Below, piece after piece: positions 21,973-32,740 of a stretch of 64,000 bases of DNA (within the stretch, counting starts at the first letter, position 1; every line of letters starts with the position of its first letter). The position numbers and the translations under genes were made by a program. The notes below the pieces were generated by a model, which saw only the letters and a program-made list of their open reading frames with translations, was not told the origin of the DNA and searched no databases. The DNA is from Agelaius tricolor (taxonomy: Eukaryota; Chordata; Aves; Passeriformes; Icteridae), in contig JALJCS010000054.1 of assembly GCA_023055355.1 (NCBI GenBank), forward strand, positions 1,550,001 to 1,614,000. The letters run 5' to 3'.

Positions 21973-22149
21973 CTCTTCCTCCTCATCCTCATCCTCCACA
22001 TCCAGGATCCCCGAATCCTGCTCCGACATGGGGCTGGTGTTCTTCACCTCCAGCTCGGAGCTGGCGCTGAACTCCTTCTTGGATTTCTTTCCCCCGCCAA
22101 TCCTGGGCTGCTGGGACACGATGTTGTCCAGGTTCCTCTGCTGCTGTGC
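21973..22149 (-). CDS. EXOC6B: Sec15 exocyst subunit, 177-bp internal exon (EXOC6B-like)
   Basis: On the minus strand the acceptor GTGTTTGCTCCTAG (22150-22151 is the AG) precedes 59 codons ending at the donor GAG|gtaaaca. The peptide begins AQQQRNLDNIVSQQPRIGGG, has a basic patch KKSKKEF, and ends with the acidic stretch SEQDSGILDVEDEDEEEE. This glutamine/basic/acidic linker precedes the DFSPVYRCLHIYSVL block in vertebrate Sec15 proteins, and the two exons join in frame with no extra codons. Expected position is roughly residues 225-285 of about 810 (from memory of the family). The part after IGGG differs from what I recall of EXOC6, so I favour EXOC6B. The acceptor is followed by GCACAGCAGCAG, so tandem acceptors that drop two to four residues are possible. 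Confidence 0.9.
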
Positions 22150-22194
22150 CTAGGAGCAAACACAGGTTCCACCTGGGGTTTCATTTGGTTTTCA

Positions 22195-22520
22195 GGCACG
22201 AGGAGCCGCCGGCCCTGAACGGGGACAAAGAGGCCGGAGGCGCCACGCGCTCGGCGGAATTCCGACACGTCGCCTTTCCCCCGAGCCAGATATTCCCAGA
22301 TCCATTTGCAAAGCAGGCCAGGGATTATGCAACAATCCAAACACGCTCCTGACTCTTTCCAAATCCCAGCGCCCCGGCCCCCGTGCTGCCACATTGATCC
22401 GTTTACGGCCCAGCTGCAGCGATATTGGCCCGCGGGCCATGTGGTGACTGTCACAGGGACCTCCTGAACCGCTGGGTTTGTTCCTCTTTCCCAGCCGTGG
22501 CGGCACAAAACATTCCACAT
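22195..22520. promoter_or_regulatory. CpG-rich block beside the 177-bp exon (candidate regulatory element)
   Basis: The block is non-repetitive and richer in CpG than its surroundings (GAGCCGCCGGCC, GCCACGCGCTCGGCGGAATT, CGATATTGGCCCGCGGGCCA). It lies about 50-370 bp upstream of the exon in transcript direction. No TATA or initiator is claimed. It could be a conserved element or an internal CpG island. Confidence 0.35.
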
Positions 22521-23999
22521 CTGGACCCCAGAGGTTCCTGAAAGCATTTTTGTGGGAGCCCAGGAGGGTTTAATTGCACATTGTTGATGTGCGGAACGAG
22601 CTGTAAAAGGTGCTCAAGGAAAACGTGCTGGAAGCAGCGGGATGGAGGGCTGGGAACACGCGGAGTTATTCCAGGGGTTTTGGGGTTGTCTGGCAGCTGA
22701 GGTCACACTGTGCCCTCCTGCAAAAATTCCATTGTTTTTCCTTTGATATGGAGCACAATAATCGACAGGAAAAGTGGTTCAGGCCCGCTTGCTCAGGAGC
22801 TGATCAAGTTCAAACACAAGGGCAAGGAATGGGAGCAGCACGAACACACGAGGGGTCTCCAGGGCCAAATCCCAGCCAAAACCAGGGGGAAAAGGCCAAT
22901 CCCATGGATGTGGCCCTGCTGGACATGTGGGTTTGTGTGCTGGTGTAATTGGAAAATAAACACTTGGAAAACCTGGAATTTATATGGATTTAGACACAGA
23001 TGTAGAGGATTCCTCCCCATATTATGCTGTGGATTTTTTATGTATCAGGAGAAAGGTGTGTGGGAATCATGGAATCACAGACAGGATCTTCAGGATCCTC
23101 TCATTCCATGGGCAAGGACACTTTCCACAAGCCCAGGTAGCTCCTGGACATTCAGGAATTCCAGGATTCTCTGAGGTGGCAAAAGGGGCTCATCCCCTTC
23201 CCTATGGGAATGTGGCAGCCTGGATTTAGAAGGAAGCAGGAAAACCATTAAACCTGTTGGAGATCCAGCTGTCACTGACACCAAGGGAGAATTAAAACAT
23301 TATTAATTGCTATTAAAAATCTCTAATTATTAATTACTTTTGCTACCTGAACTGCAGAGAGCACAAAGTGTGCTTAATCTGTGTGCAAACCTCCCAGATT
23401 ATTTCCTTTTCAAAACTTGGAAGTTTTAACATCCCACCAAAAATTATTCAGGAGCAGCTTTGATTTTTGCCAGCTTCAAAATCCCTTTGGAATCTCCCCT
23501 TGGGAAGCAAAACCCCACCAGGGACTGAGCACTGGATAATTCCTACATCTGAGGAATCCAAGCATGGCATGAAGACCCCATTCCTTGGAAAATCCAGGCA
23601 TGGACATCCCATCCCTCGGAAAATCCACCTCAAAGTGCTCCTCACCCCGAGCACACACAATCAGCTCTGAATTAATTAACCAGCTGGGCAATCCCTAACA
23701 AAATTCCGTGTACAAAGCTGCCCCTGGAGGCAGCTGCAGCGGGAACAGGAGTGAATCCTTGGATCGGGATGTGAATCCTTGTGGGATGTGTTATCCCACA
23801 GCACAACCTTGACCTCTAGTGGTTGGAAAGCAGGAGTAGCCCTAGAGTGCTTATTTACTCCGAGTGCTCCTCCCAGCTGAGCCAGGGGACTCCCAACCCC
23901 ATCCCTCTAAAAAAAAATCTCTTCAGGGACGAATCCCAACAATGGGAATTTTTGCAACAGAGCCCCAGAGGGAAAGGTCTGGGTGGACACTGCCCAGGA
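22521..23999. other. Unique intronic sequence with a faint CR1 trace
   Basis: Mostly unique. GGAATCATGGAATCACAGAC at about 23069 followed by CTCATTCCATGGGCAAGGAC resembles a decayed minus-strand CR1 terminus. The stretch 23293-23345 is AT-rich with several TAATTA cores (homeodomain-like sites). No exon-like frame. Confidence 0.4.
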
Positions 24000-24215
24000 C
24001 AAAGTTTTGCTCCCGACGTCAGGACGCGAGGCCGATGGGGAAAGGGGCATTTTTGGCACCGGGATTTTCGGACTTCAGAGGCAGCACTCTATAGAAAGGC
24101 CTTGCAACATCCCATAAAGGGAATTAGGACTTCAAAAAGGGGCGGGAGCGCTCGGTCCTTCAGAAGAGAACACAACAAAGGGTCGGGGTCGGGCCCGCCC
24201 AGCGCTGCCATGAGT
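24000..24215. promoter_or_regulatory. CpG-rich block with a CRE-like site (candidate)
   Basis: Clustered CpGs (CCCGACGTCAGGACGCGAGG near 24012, GGGGCGGGAGCGCTCGG, GTCGGGGTCGGGCCCGCCC) are unusual for this intron. CGACGTCA is close to the CREB core TGACGTCA, and GGGGCGGG is an Sp1-type box. The function is inferred only from composition. Confidence 0.3.
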
Positions 24216-24860
24216 TTCCCAACAAGGCCTAATGAAGTTATAACCCTGAATCTACTGGAAATTCCCCCAAAAGCAAGCCCAGTGCACTCATTAAACCCTC
24301 CAGTTTATGTAATCCTTCTCCTTCTGGAGAGGGGAGAATCAAAGAGTGGGAAAAGGCGCAGTTTTGGACGGAGCCCTGAGCTGGACACGGCTCGTTAAGC
24401 AGGGTGGAGTGGGCCTGGAGAGCACAGGCGGTCATGGGAGAGGGAAATCTGGGATAACGAGCTGGAGGATGCTGCTGCCAGCCCTCAGCGTGAAACACAC
24501 GGGATTTCAGCCTGGACATGGAGTTGGTGTCACCAAGGATCCATGGAAGAGCTCTCTGAGGATCACCAACCTTGGTCCCACCTCTGCTTTCCAACAGGGA
24601 TTCATCTTTCCTGTGTTGGGAGCACAGCAGGATGTGGCCAGGTATCAATATTGATAAGATCCAAACAAAATGTTGATAGGATTTCATAAATTCCAGTTAT
24701 TTAGAAATCAAGGAAATCTGTCCCTCCGGCATCGCTTCAGGACAAGGAGCTCCACATGGAATTTACCCTCCAAGCTTTGATTTTGCACTTTTAATGCAAA
24801 TAAACTGAGTTATCAAGAGAAGAGTTTTGATCTGGAATAAAGTCCAAGCACCAGCTGGGA

Positions 24861-25049
24861 AATCACAGAATCCAGGAACAGTTTGGGTTAGAAGTGACCA
24901 TAAATCCCATTCCACCCCCAGAGACACCTTCCACTATCCCAGGGTGTTCCAAGCCCCAGTGTCCAACCTGGCCTTGGACACTTCCAGGGATCCAGGGGCA
25001 GCACAGCAAATCTGGGCACCCTGTGCCAGGGCCTGCCCACTCTCTGAAT
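24861..25049 (-). mobile_element. CR1 3' end
   Basis: Starts AATCACAGAATCCAGGAACA, GTTTGGGTTAGAAG, and continues CAGTGTCCAACCTGGCCTTG and CAAATCTGGGCACCCTGTGC. The GGGCACCCTGTGCCAGG segment marks a subfamily shared with 50840-51012. Confidence 0.85.
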
Positions 25050-26304
25050 AAAAAAAAAGGAAAAATTTCTGTGTCCCTACTCCCAGATATCCTAAAACCC
25101 AGCCAGAGGGTGCTCCCAAAGGCACAAAAGGTTTCCAGCCCACCAGGAGCAATTGGGACCTTGAGGAATCTTCACCTTTCAGGATTTTTGTGGGGGGAGT
25201 TTTAAATTGGATGAGATTTTCCAGGGATTTCTGCCTGAATGACCTCACATCACTCAGTGGAGCTTTGTTCCCTTCCCCTTCTAGGAACATAGGAGCCAAA
25301 TCCTGACCTGTGATGGGCACATTCCCACTGCAGCAGGAACAGGAATGCCCCGAGCCCAGGATGAAGGAGTGACCCTGGAGCCAGGCCCTGCACACCCCAG
25401 GAGGAACGGGAATGGCTTTTCCATTTCCATCTCCACCAGGGCATTCCCAGCCCCCCGCTCCCGGCAGGAAACGATCTGGACTGAGGTGACCTAGAAGTGA
25501 GAAATATCAAATTTTCCTCAGCTCCGTGAAGTCAGCGGGGTTTGGGTTTCACAGTGAGGGAAAGGCAGGGCTGGGGGGAGGCCCAGAGGAAGCAGCTCTG
25601 GAGAAGTTCAGGATTATCCAAAGGAACTCCCCAGCTCATTCCCAGCACCTCCCCAGGCTGGAGTGCAGCAGAACAACCCTTCCATGGATTTGCTGGGGCA
25701 CAGGAAGGATCAAACCCAGCCTGCAGAGGAGCACTGGGGAGTTTGGGGGATCTGTTCCCCACAAAGGGATGAGTTGCCCACATCAAAGGCCGGGTGACAC
25801 CTGGGATACCCTCGGAAAACCCATGGAAATGGGGCTGGGGGAGGCCCAAAGCCCTCAGGAGATGATAAATCCAACCCAAAATCCCCCACCTTTTGGTGTG
25901 GTTTCCAGGAAAGTGAGGCCAGTTTGGGGTTATCCTGTGGGATTGCCTCTGTTATGCAGGACCATCAATCCTGGCTCACTCTGCTCCATGGGAGCATTAA
26001 AAAAGGCAGGAGAGCCCAGGCCTGGTCACAGCTGATGTTGCTTTTAGGATCAAACACAAAGTGTTGGGATCATGGAGGTGAAGCTCCCTCCAAGCACAGC
26101 CACTTCCCTCATCCACAGCAGCCTGGAGACCAGGGCACCCCCATCACTGCATCAGGGCACAATTCCCAGCTCCTGGTGGCAATCCTATTTCCAGAATGGT
26201 TGGTAGGACAAGCAGAGGCACCTTTCCACCTCCAGGGCCAGGCCTGGGTCAGTGGCCCACCTTTGTGCACTGAGGTTGTCATCAGGCAGTCCAGAAGACT
26301 TTTA
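25050..26304. other. Unique intronic sequence
   Basis: No repeats or exon-like frames recognised. Ordinary sequence of mixed composition. Confidence 0.45.
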
Positions 26305-26404
26305 GGGGGACCTGGGACAGCAGGAGGTGTCCCTGCCCATGGCAGGGGGTGGAATGGGATGGGATTTAAGCTCCTTTCCCACCCAAACCATCCTGGGATT
26401 ATTT
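26305..26404 (+). mobile_element. CR1 terminal fragment
   Basis: GACCTGGGACAGCAGGAGGT, GTCCCTGCCCATGGCAGG and TTTCCCACCCAAACCATCCT form the last about 100 bp of a CR1, strongly 5'-truncated. Confidence 0.75.
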
Positions 26405-26504
26405 GATGGTGTAAATTCTGTCTCCTGCACATCTCCTCACTGAGGGCTTGATCCTGCAGGATGCAGCTTTGGGGGTTTCTCTTCAAACCCTAAAATTCCC
26501 AGCG

Positions 26505-26656
26505 AGGTGTGGACTCCTCATCCCTGGAAGTGTCCAAGGCCAGGCTGGACAGGGCTTGGAGCAACCTGGGATAGTGGAAGGTGTCCCTGCTCAGGCAGGG
26601 GTGGGATGAGATGATTTTTAACGTCCCTTCCAACCCAAACCATCCTGGGATTCAAA
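26505..26656 (+). mobile_element. CR1 3' end
   Basis: CTGGAAGTGTCCAAGGCCAG, GACAGGGCTTGGAGCAACCT and ACGTCCCTTCCAACCCAAAC, ending CATCCTGGGATTC. Only about 100 bp separates it from the CR1 terminus at 26404, in the same orientation. Confidence 0.85.
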
Positions 26657-26879
26657 GCCCTCAACAGGAAGGACTTCCCTCAGCATTCCAGGATCCATCC
26701 CAAAAAACTCCCAGAAGCTTGAGAACAGCAACTCCACCTTCCCACCCCTCACAACCAAACGGACCCAGCCCAACCAAGCTGGAGCTGAATTTTTTGGAGT
26801 TGAATTTTTCAGAGCTGGGTTTTTCAAAGCAACTCAGCTCCTCGAGATCAAGTGACCCCAGCCGCAAACCAGCACCCAG

Positions 26880-27783
26880 AACCATGGAGGCATTCCCAGC
26901 TCCATGGGATCATTCCCAGTGCCTTGGGGTTATTCCCAACACCATGGGGTCATTCCCAACAACATGGAGTCATTCCCAGCGCCATGGGATCATTCCCACT
27001 GCCATGGGATCATTCCCAATGGCATGGAGTAATTCTCAACTCCATGGAGTCACTCCCAATGCCACAGAATCATTCCCAAAGCCAAGGGTTCATTCTCACT
27101 GCCATGGGATCATTCCCAGTGCCACAGGATCATTCCCAAGGCCATGGAGTCATTCCCAGTACCATGGGAACATTCCCAACACTATGGGATCATTCCTACT
27201 GCCATGGAGTCACTGCCACTGCCATGGAGTCATTCCCAATGCCATGGACTGGGATCAGTCCCAGTGCCATGGAGTCAATCCCAGCTCCATGGAGTCATTC
27301 CCAATGCCACAGGATCATTTCCAATGCCATGGGCTCATTCCAATGCCAAGGATTCATTCCCAATGCCATGGGATCACTCCCAGCAGCATGGGCTCATTCC
27401 CAACACCATGGGATCATTCCCAATGCCATGGGATCATTCCCAATGCCACGGGCTCATTCCCAATGCCATGGGATCATTCCCAATGCCACAGGCTCATTCC
27501 CAATGCCATGGGATCATTCCCAATGCCAGGGGCTCATTCCCAACACCATGGGGTCATTCCCAACACCATGGGATCATTTCCACCACCATGGGATCATTCC
27601 CAATGCCACGGGCTCATTCCCAACGCCATGGACTCATTCCCACCACCATGGACTCATTCCCAACTCCATGGGATCATTCCCAATGCCATGGACTCATTCC
27701 CAACGCCATGGGATCATTCTCTATGCCACAGGATCATTCCCAACACCATGGGCTCATTCCCAATGCCGCAGGATCATTCCCAG
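26880..27783. repeat. 20-bp minisatellite, about 45 copies
   Basis: The unit is CATTCCCAATGCCATGGGAT with variants (CATTCCCAACACCATGGGCT, CACTGCCATGGAGT, AATGCCACAGGAT). One 22-24-bp irregularity lies near 27245-27265 (CATGGACTGGGATCAGTCCC). All three frames stay open because three units make 60 bp. It shares the decamer CCATGGGATC with the 15-bp array at 19800. Confidence 0.95.
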
Positions 27784-28890
27784 AGCAGGCCAGGGACCCT
27801 TCCAGGCTCTGCCTCCAGAGCCACCCTAAAGAAAAGTTTGTTTCACCACCTCCAGGAGGAAGGAGCTCCTTTCAAACTCCAATATTGTTATTTTTGTAAC
27901 TTCACCTTGTTTTCTGCACCCCTTTGCAAACACTTGAGTCTCACCTCCCTTCACCTCCACCCACCAATATTTACTTTTGAGCAGAATCTAATTAGGTTTT
28001 TCCTGATGAGACACGAGATAAGGCCCGGGCAGAAGGGGCTGGTGATTTAAAGGGAGCCATGATTTAAAGGCTGGCTTTGGTAGTTTTGATTAGTTCCTGC
28101 TGTGATGCTTTTACAGACCCCTCTAATGGGCTGAGACACCGAATTTTCAAATATCATTTCCCAATATCCCTAGAAATGGGATACATATTCCTTAAGCAAT
28201 CTTAGGGGGAAAAAAGAAAGGAGAAAAAAAAAAATAAAAGCAGCAAAGCCGACTGGCTACGGGGGTAGGGAAAAAAAAGAACATTAATAAAAAATGACAG
28301 TAGGGCTGGAGTCCTGCCAGAGAGCCATTCCAAAGTTATAAAATCCCCCAGGGATCAGATAAAAGCAGGGATTATTATTGCAAGGTGTAAACTCAGCACA
28401 CGGCCGCAGCTCCTGCTTTGAGTTTGCCCGCGGAGCCGGCGCTGTCGGGACCAGGAGGGGCTCAGCCTCTCCTGCCCCCGGTGCTAACTTGTTATCAGAG
28501 CAGACAATTTGTTGGAGGTTTGGCTGACAAAGTTCTCCCTGGGCTCAGGAAACGAGGCCCAACAATGGGAGGGTTTTTTTTTTTTTGAACTCCATTCCAG
28601 GTCATTAAATAAAAGGAGTTTGGAAATGCAGCATTGGACGGGTTTGTTCTCCCCAGTGCACAGACTCAGCCTCAACCCTCCCCCCCCACTCCTCATTCCC
28701 TAAAAAGTCTCTTCCACCTCAGCCCATCCAGAGCTGAAATCCACCCCGGCTCTGATATTCCTAAACATCAATTTTCCTCAAATACAAGTTTTTGGCATTG
28801 AGTGTGTGACGAGGAAAATGCAATTCCCCTTTTGCTTTGCTCTCACCCCATGATTTACCCTCATCCCCTGCTCCTGCTCATTTTCCCAAC
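27784..28890. other. Unique intronic sequence, partly AT-rich and CpG-rich
   Basis: The segment 28060-28390 is AT-rich, non-repetitive and of the texture expected of conserved non-coding sequence (CTCTAATGGGCTGAGACACC, AACATTAATAAAAAATGACA). It runs into a short CpG cluster at 28398-28450 (ACGGCCGC, GCCCGCGGAGCCGGCGCTGT). A-runs occur near 28224 and 28270. No exon-like frame. Confidence 0.4.
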
Positions 28891-29142
28891 CTGGATTTAA
28901 TCCAGGCCTAATTCCATGGATTTTACAGTTCAATATTCCCTGGCCAGAACAAGGGCACTGCTGTGGCAGCAGGATCCCACTGGATTCCAAATAATTCCTG
29001 TTTGTGCTGCCCTGGATCCCTGGCAGTGCCCAAGGCCAGGCTGGACACTGGGGCTTGGAGCAGCCTGGAGTAGGGGAAGGTGTTGGGGTTGGAAAGAGAT
29101 GGGATTTCAGGTCCTTTCCTACACAAACCATTCCAGGACTCT
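28891..29142 (+). mobile_element. CR1 3' end, first of a head-to-tail pair
   Basis: The left part (CAGGCCTAATTCCATGGATT, AACAAGGGCACTGCTG) is shared with the locus starting at 34218. It has a single copy of AATTCCTGTTTGTGCTGCCC at 28986-29016, then CTGGATCCCTGGCAGTGCCC and CAAACCATTCCAGGA at the terminus. The homologous unit at 34218 carries a large tandem expansion of that single copy. Confidence 0.82.
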
Positions 29143-29482
29143 GCAGCCCCTCTGCTCTGGAGCCAGGCTGGCAGAGCTGGGAATGTTGCCCTGGAGAAGG
29201 GAAAACTCCAGGGAATCCTCAGAGTACCTGCAGGGGCTCCAGGAGAGCTGGAGAGGGGCTGGGGACAAGGCCTGCAGGGACAGGAGCCAGGGAATGGCTC
29301 CCACTGGGAAAGGGGAGATTGGGCTGGGATCTTGGCAAGGAATTCCTGCCTGGGCTGGAATTCCCAGAGCAGCTGGGGCTGCCCCTGGATCCCTGGCAGT
29401 GCCCAAGGCCAGGTTGGACACTGGGGCTTGGATCCACCTGGGACAGTGGGAGGTGTCCCTGCCCATGCAACTGGATGGGATC
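29143..29482 (+). mobile_element. CR1 copy, second of a head-to-tail pair
   Basis: It begins CTGCAGCCCCTCTGCTCTGG directly after the terminus of the previous copy. It continues TGGAGAAGGGAAAACTCCAG, AGATTGGGCTGGGATCTTGG and CAGTGTCC-type blocks to CAGTGGGAGGTGTCCCTGCC. The extreme tail (TTCCATGATTCC) is missing or diverged. Confidence 0.88.
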
Positions 29483-30717
29483 AAACCCATGGGATGAGCT
29501 CAGCCATATTCACCTCCTTGGAGTTCATTCAATAACTGGGTTAATTCAGCTTTTCACACAAAACCCATTAAACCTCAGCTGTTTTGGGGGGAGGCTGCTC
29601 AGCCCAGCACTGGGAGAAAGGAATGATCCAGACTCTCCCTTCCAAGGAGAAATTTATCACAGGAGGATTGATAAAAAGCCTTGGGCGACCACAGCCTCCG
29701 GGTCAGCTGTGCAAAAAAAAAAAAAGCCACTTTTTAAGGAGCCCTTTATGGCCCAAGTGTTGATTTACACTTCTGTGGGATCCAGATCTGCGGGCAGCTT
29801 CAAAGGGAGCTCAGTGAGGCGATTACAGAGTTTATTTATCACATTTACACGGCAGCAGAGGAGCTGAGAATGAGCTCAGGGCACCCAAGGCAGCGGCAGC
29901 AGCAGGAGGAGGAGGAGGAGGATGATGGGTGTTCCACAGGGAATTTCAAACACATGAAAGTCCTCGGCCTGACACAGCTCAGGGCTCTGCTCCAGCAGCC
30001 CAAGCTCTTGGGCACAAAAATGGTTTACAATTCATCTGAACTGAGATGGAACTGAGACTCTTTGATTCCCTTCTACCAACCATTTAAAATTCCTTTTCCA
30101 GCTGGGAGCACCCCCTGGATGAAATCCCCCACCCTGGGAGCTGCTGTGACCCCAGGCTGGTTCAACTCTGCCCAAGGAGGCACAACCATGACTCAAAGCT
30201 GCCCTGGAAACTCCCACATGTCCCTTGAACCTCTCCTCACTCTTAACTGGGACCCAACCAAAGCCCTGAGTAAGAGAGGGAGCAGCAGAGGAACCACAAC
30301 CAAAACTGGTCACAGGTGAGAGGGTCTGGAATGACTCAGGAGCACCCAAGCGTGCAGGGCCTGGCTCTGGGAGCCCTCCCAGGGAATTGGGATTGTTTTC
30401 CAAGCCAGGCTTTGTTCCAACACGCTCCCTGACAAGCGAGGCATGGCACGGGGAACAGGGCTTGGGGTTTGGGCTTGGTGGGTTTTTTTCCCCCCCAGTG
30501 AAAGCATTAAAAAGGAGAAATCCAGGCAAAAGGCTTTGTTTCGTCAGGAGAAAAACAAAAACAAAACAAAACAAAACAACCAAAACAAACCCCCAAAAAA
30601 ACCAGAGGAAAAGGGAATGAAGCTGGAGAGGAGAGTGGGGAGCTAGAGGGACAAATTCAGGCTTTGACTTAAGGATGTCCTTCCAGAAAATTGCAGAATT
30701 ACAAAACTGGGCAGTTC
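29483..30717. other. Unique intronic sequence with small simple repeats
   Basis: Contains an A-run near 29713, a CAG/GGA-rich tract near 29890-29925 (GCAGCAGGAGGAGGAGGAGG) and an (AAAAC)n tract near 30549-30580. No exon-like frame. Confidence 0.45.
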
Positions 30718-30835
30718 AGGGAATCACAGAGCGGTTTGAGTTGGAAAAGCTCATCCCATTCCAGCCCTTCCATAGCCAGGGATGCCTTCCACTATCCCAG
30801 GGTGCTCTGAACCTCTCCCTGCCCTTCCTTGGGCT
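30718..30835 (-). mobile_element. Old CR1 3' end
   Basis: GGGAATCACAGAGCGGTTTG, AGTTGGAAAAGCTCATCCC and CCACTATCCCAGGGTGCTC are the reverse complement of a CR1 terminus. More diverged than the 48280 copy. Confidence 0.7.
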
Positions 30836-32087
30836 CCCCCAGTGCAGCTCTGGGGCTTGGAGCGAGCCTGGAGCACCAGGAAAGCTCCTCCTCAACCCAA
30901 AGGCCCCCAGTGAAATTCCAGCCCCCAGCACGGGAATAATCCCAGCTCCAGGAGCTCCTCAAACCCCCTGGGGCCTCTCCAGGTGCTGTCCCCACCTCTG
31001 TCCTTGCCCAGGGAAGGTGGGACCCTCACCCCTCTGGAAATTCAGGATAAAAGCAGCCATGGATTAGATCTCACTGTGGGGGAAGGCGTTGGGCTGCACT
31101 TCCCAGGGTTTGATCCAGGGGGAATTCTGGAAAAACCATCTGAGTGTGCTCAGCTTGGAGCTGCCCCTGCCCGAGCTCTGACACCACACAGGGCCCTCAC
31201 TCCAGCCATGAGTTTGAGCAGCCTGATTCCAACATTTCCCAAAGGTTTTCCTCCCATTTTCCCTTCCCACCAGCTGGGAAGCTGCTGCTTTCCTGAGGAA
31301 CAGCCTGCCTGCTATCCCTGTTTTCCATGGCAGGAGCTGCTCCCTCAGCCATGGAGCAGACAGGAATTATCCCTCATGGATGCCCCACTTTTCCTTGACC
31401 TCACAACGTTCCCCAGGGAGTTGCCCTGGCCTGGGATGGAATCCTTGTGTCCCAGTGTCCGTGGGAGTTCCCAGAGCGCTGCTCCACACCCCCTCCCTGG
31501 GCTCTGGCACTTGCAGATAAGGCTCCTTTCAAGATTCTGCTTTTGTTCCCGTTTATCAGCCTGGGCTGGGTGTTTGAAGGATTCTGAGGCACTGGCCAGG
31601 GTCAGAGCACCTCCCTGGGATGGTTCTGATTCTCCTGGAACAACAGGACTCAGTAAATCCCAGGAAAAGCCCAGTGTGGGTAATCCTGCACAAAACAGGA
31701 TTTTGGCTTTTCACAGGACAGCCTGAAAGTCTTCAAGTGAGATCTAGGAAGAGCTGCAGAGATCCTTTGGCTCTAACTCAGATCCCAGACCTGCAGGCAG
31801 AATACCCTCAGCCATTCCCACGGAAATCTGGGATAAGGGGATCCCAAAGGGACACATTCCATGCTGGGATCTGGGAACTGAGTAACAGAGTAACTCAGAT
31901 CAGTAACTGAGGGACAGAGATGGGATCTGGGGTGTTCACTGAGTCTGGGAAGAACCTGCCAGACTAAGGCTGCCCTGACAGTCCCAAGATCCTGTTTTCC
32001 AAGGCAGAGGAATGTTCTTCCAGGGATTTGCCACGGCTGCTGCATGAGGTGCCCTGGGCTTCCGAGCTATGGCCCAAAGTGAAACCC
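30836..32087. other. Unique intronic sequence
   Basis: GC-rich, without recognised repeats or exon-like frames. The short palindromic AACTGAGTAACAGAGTAACT near 31878 is part of a local duplication of AGTAAC. Confidence 0.45.
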
Positions 32088-32740
32088 TCATGGAATGGCT
32101 TGGAATGGAAGGGAACCTTAAAAACCACCTTGTTCCACTCTCACTATCCCAGGTGGATCCAAACCCCAGTGTCCAACCTGGCCTTGGGCACTGCCAGGGA
32201 TCCAGGGGCAGCCCCAGCTGCTCTGGGAATTCCAGCCCAGGCAGGAATTGCTTGCCAAGATCCCAGCCCAATCTCCCCTTTCCCAGTGGGAGCCATTCCC
32301 TGGCTCCTGTCCCTGCAGGCCTTGTCCCCAGCCCCTCTGCAGCTCTCCTGGAGCCCCTGCAGGCCCTGCCAGGGGCTCTGAGCTCTGCCTGGAGCCTTCC
32401 CTTCTCCAGGGCAACATTCCCAGCTCTGCCAGCCTGGCTCCAGAGCAGAGGGGCTCCAGCCCTGCAGCAGCTCCGGGGCCTCCTCTGGGCTCTCTCCAGC
32501 AGCTCCACGTCCTCCTGCTGTTGGCCCCAGGGCTGGGGCAGCTCTGCAGGTGGGCTCTCACCTCAGGGAGGGGCACAGGGACACAATTCCCACCTTGCCT
32601 TGGGCAGCAGCCAGGCCTGAGCAGGGGGGTCTGGGCTGGGCCGTTCCAGCCTCATCCACAACATCCCAAACCCCTCTCCCAGGGCTGCTCCCAGCCCCTT
32701 CCTTGTCCTCCCAGTCTGGATTTGTGCTGGGATTGCCCCA
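32088..32740 (-). mobile_element. Long CR1 copy (about 0.65 kb), near-identical to 48280-48992
   Basis: The terminus is at the left (CATGGAATGGCTTGGAATGG). It continues through GAATTCCAGCCCAGGCAGG, GGCCTTGTCCCCAGCCCCTC, the CTGCAGGTGGGCTCTCACC block and CCTCTCCCAGGGCTGCTCCC. Over about 500 bp its frames match those of the opposite-strand copy at 48280 almost residue for residue, so both are young. Confidence 0.92.

Noticed and set aside
26581..28050. A 489-codon plus-strand frame rich in His, Pro, Ser and Met
   Set aside because: It coincides with the 20-bp array, whose three-unit period is 60 bp. The flanking parts are CR1 and unique intron without conserved residues.
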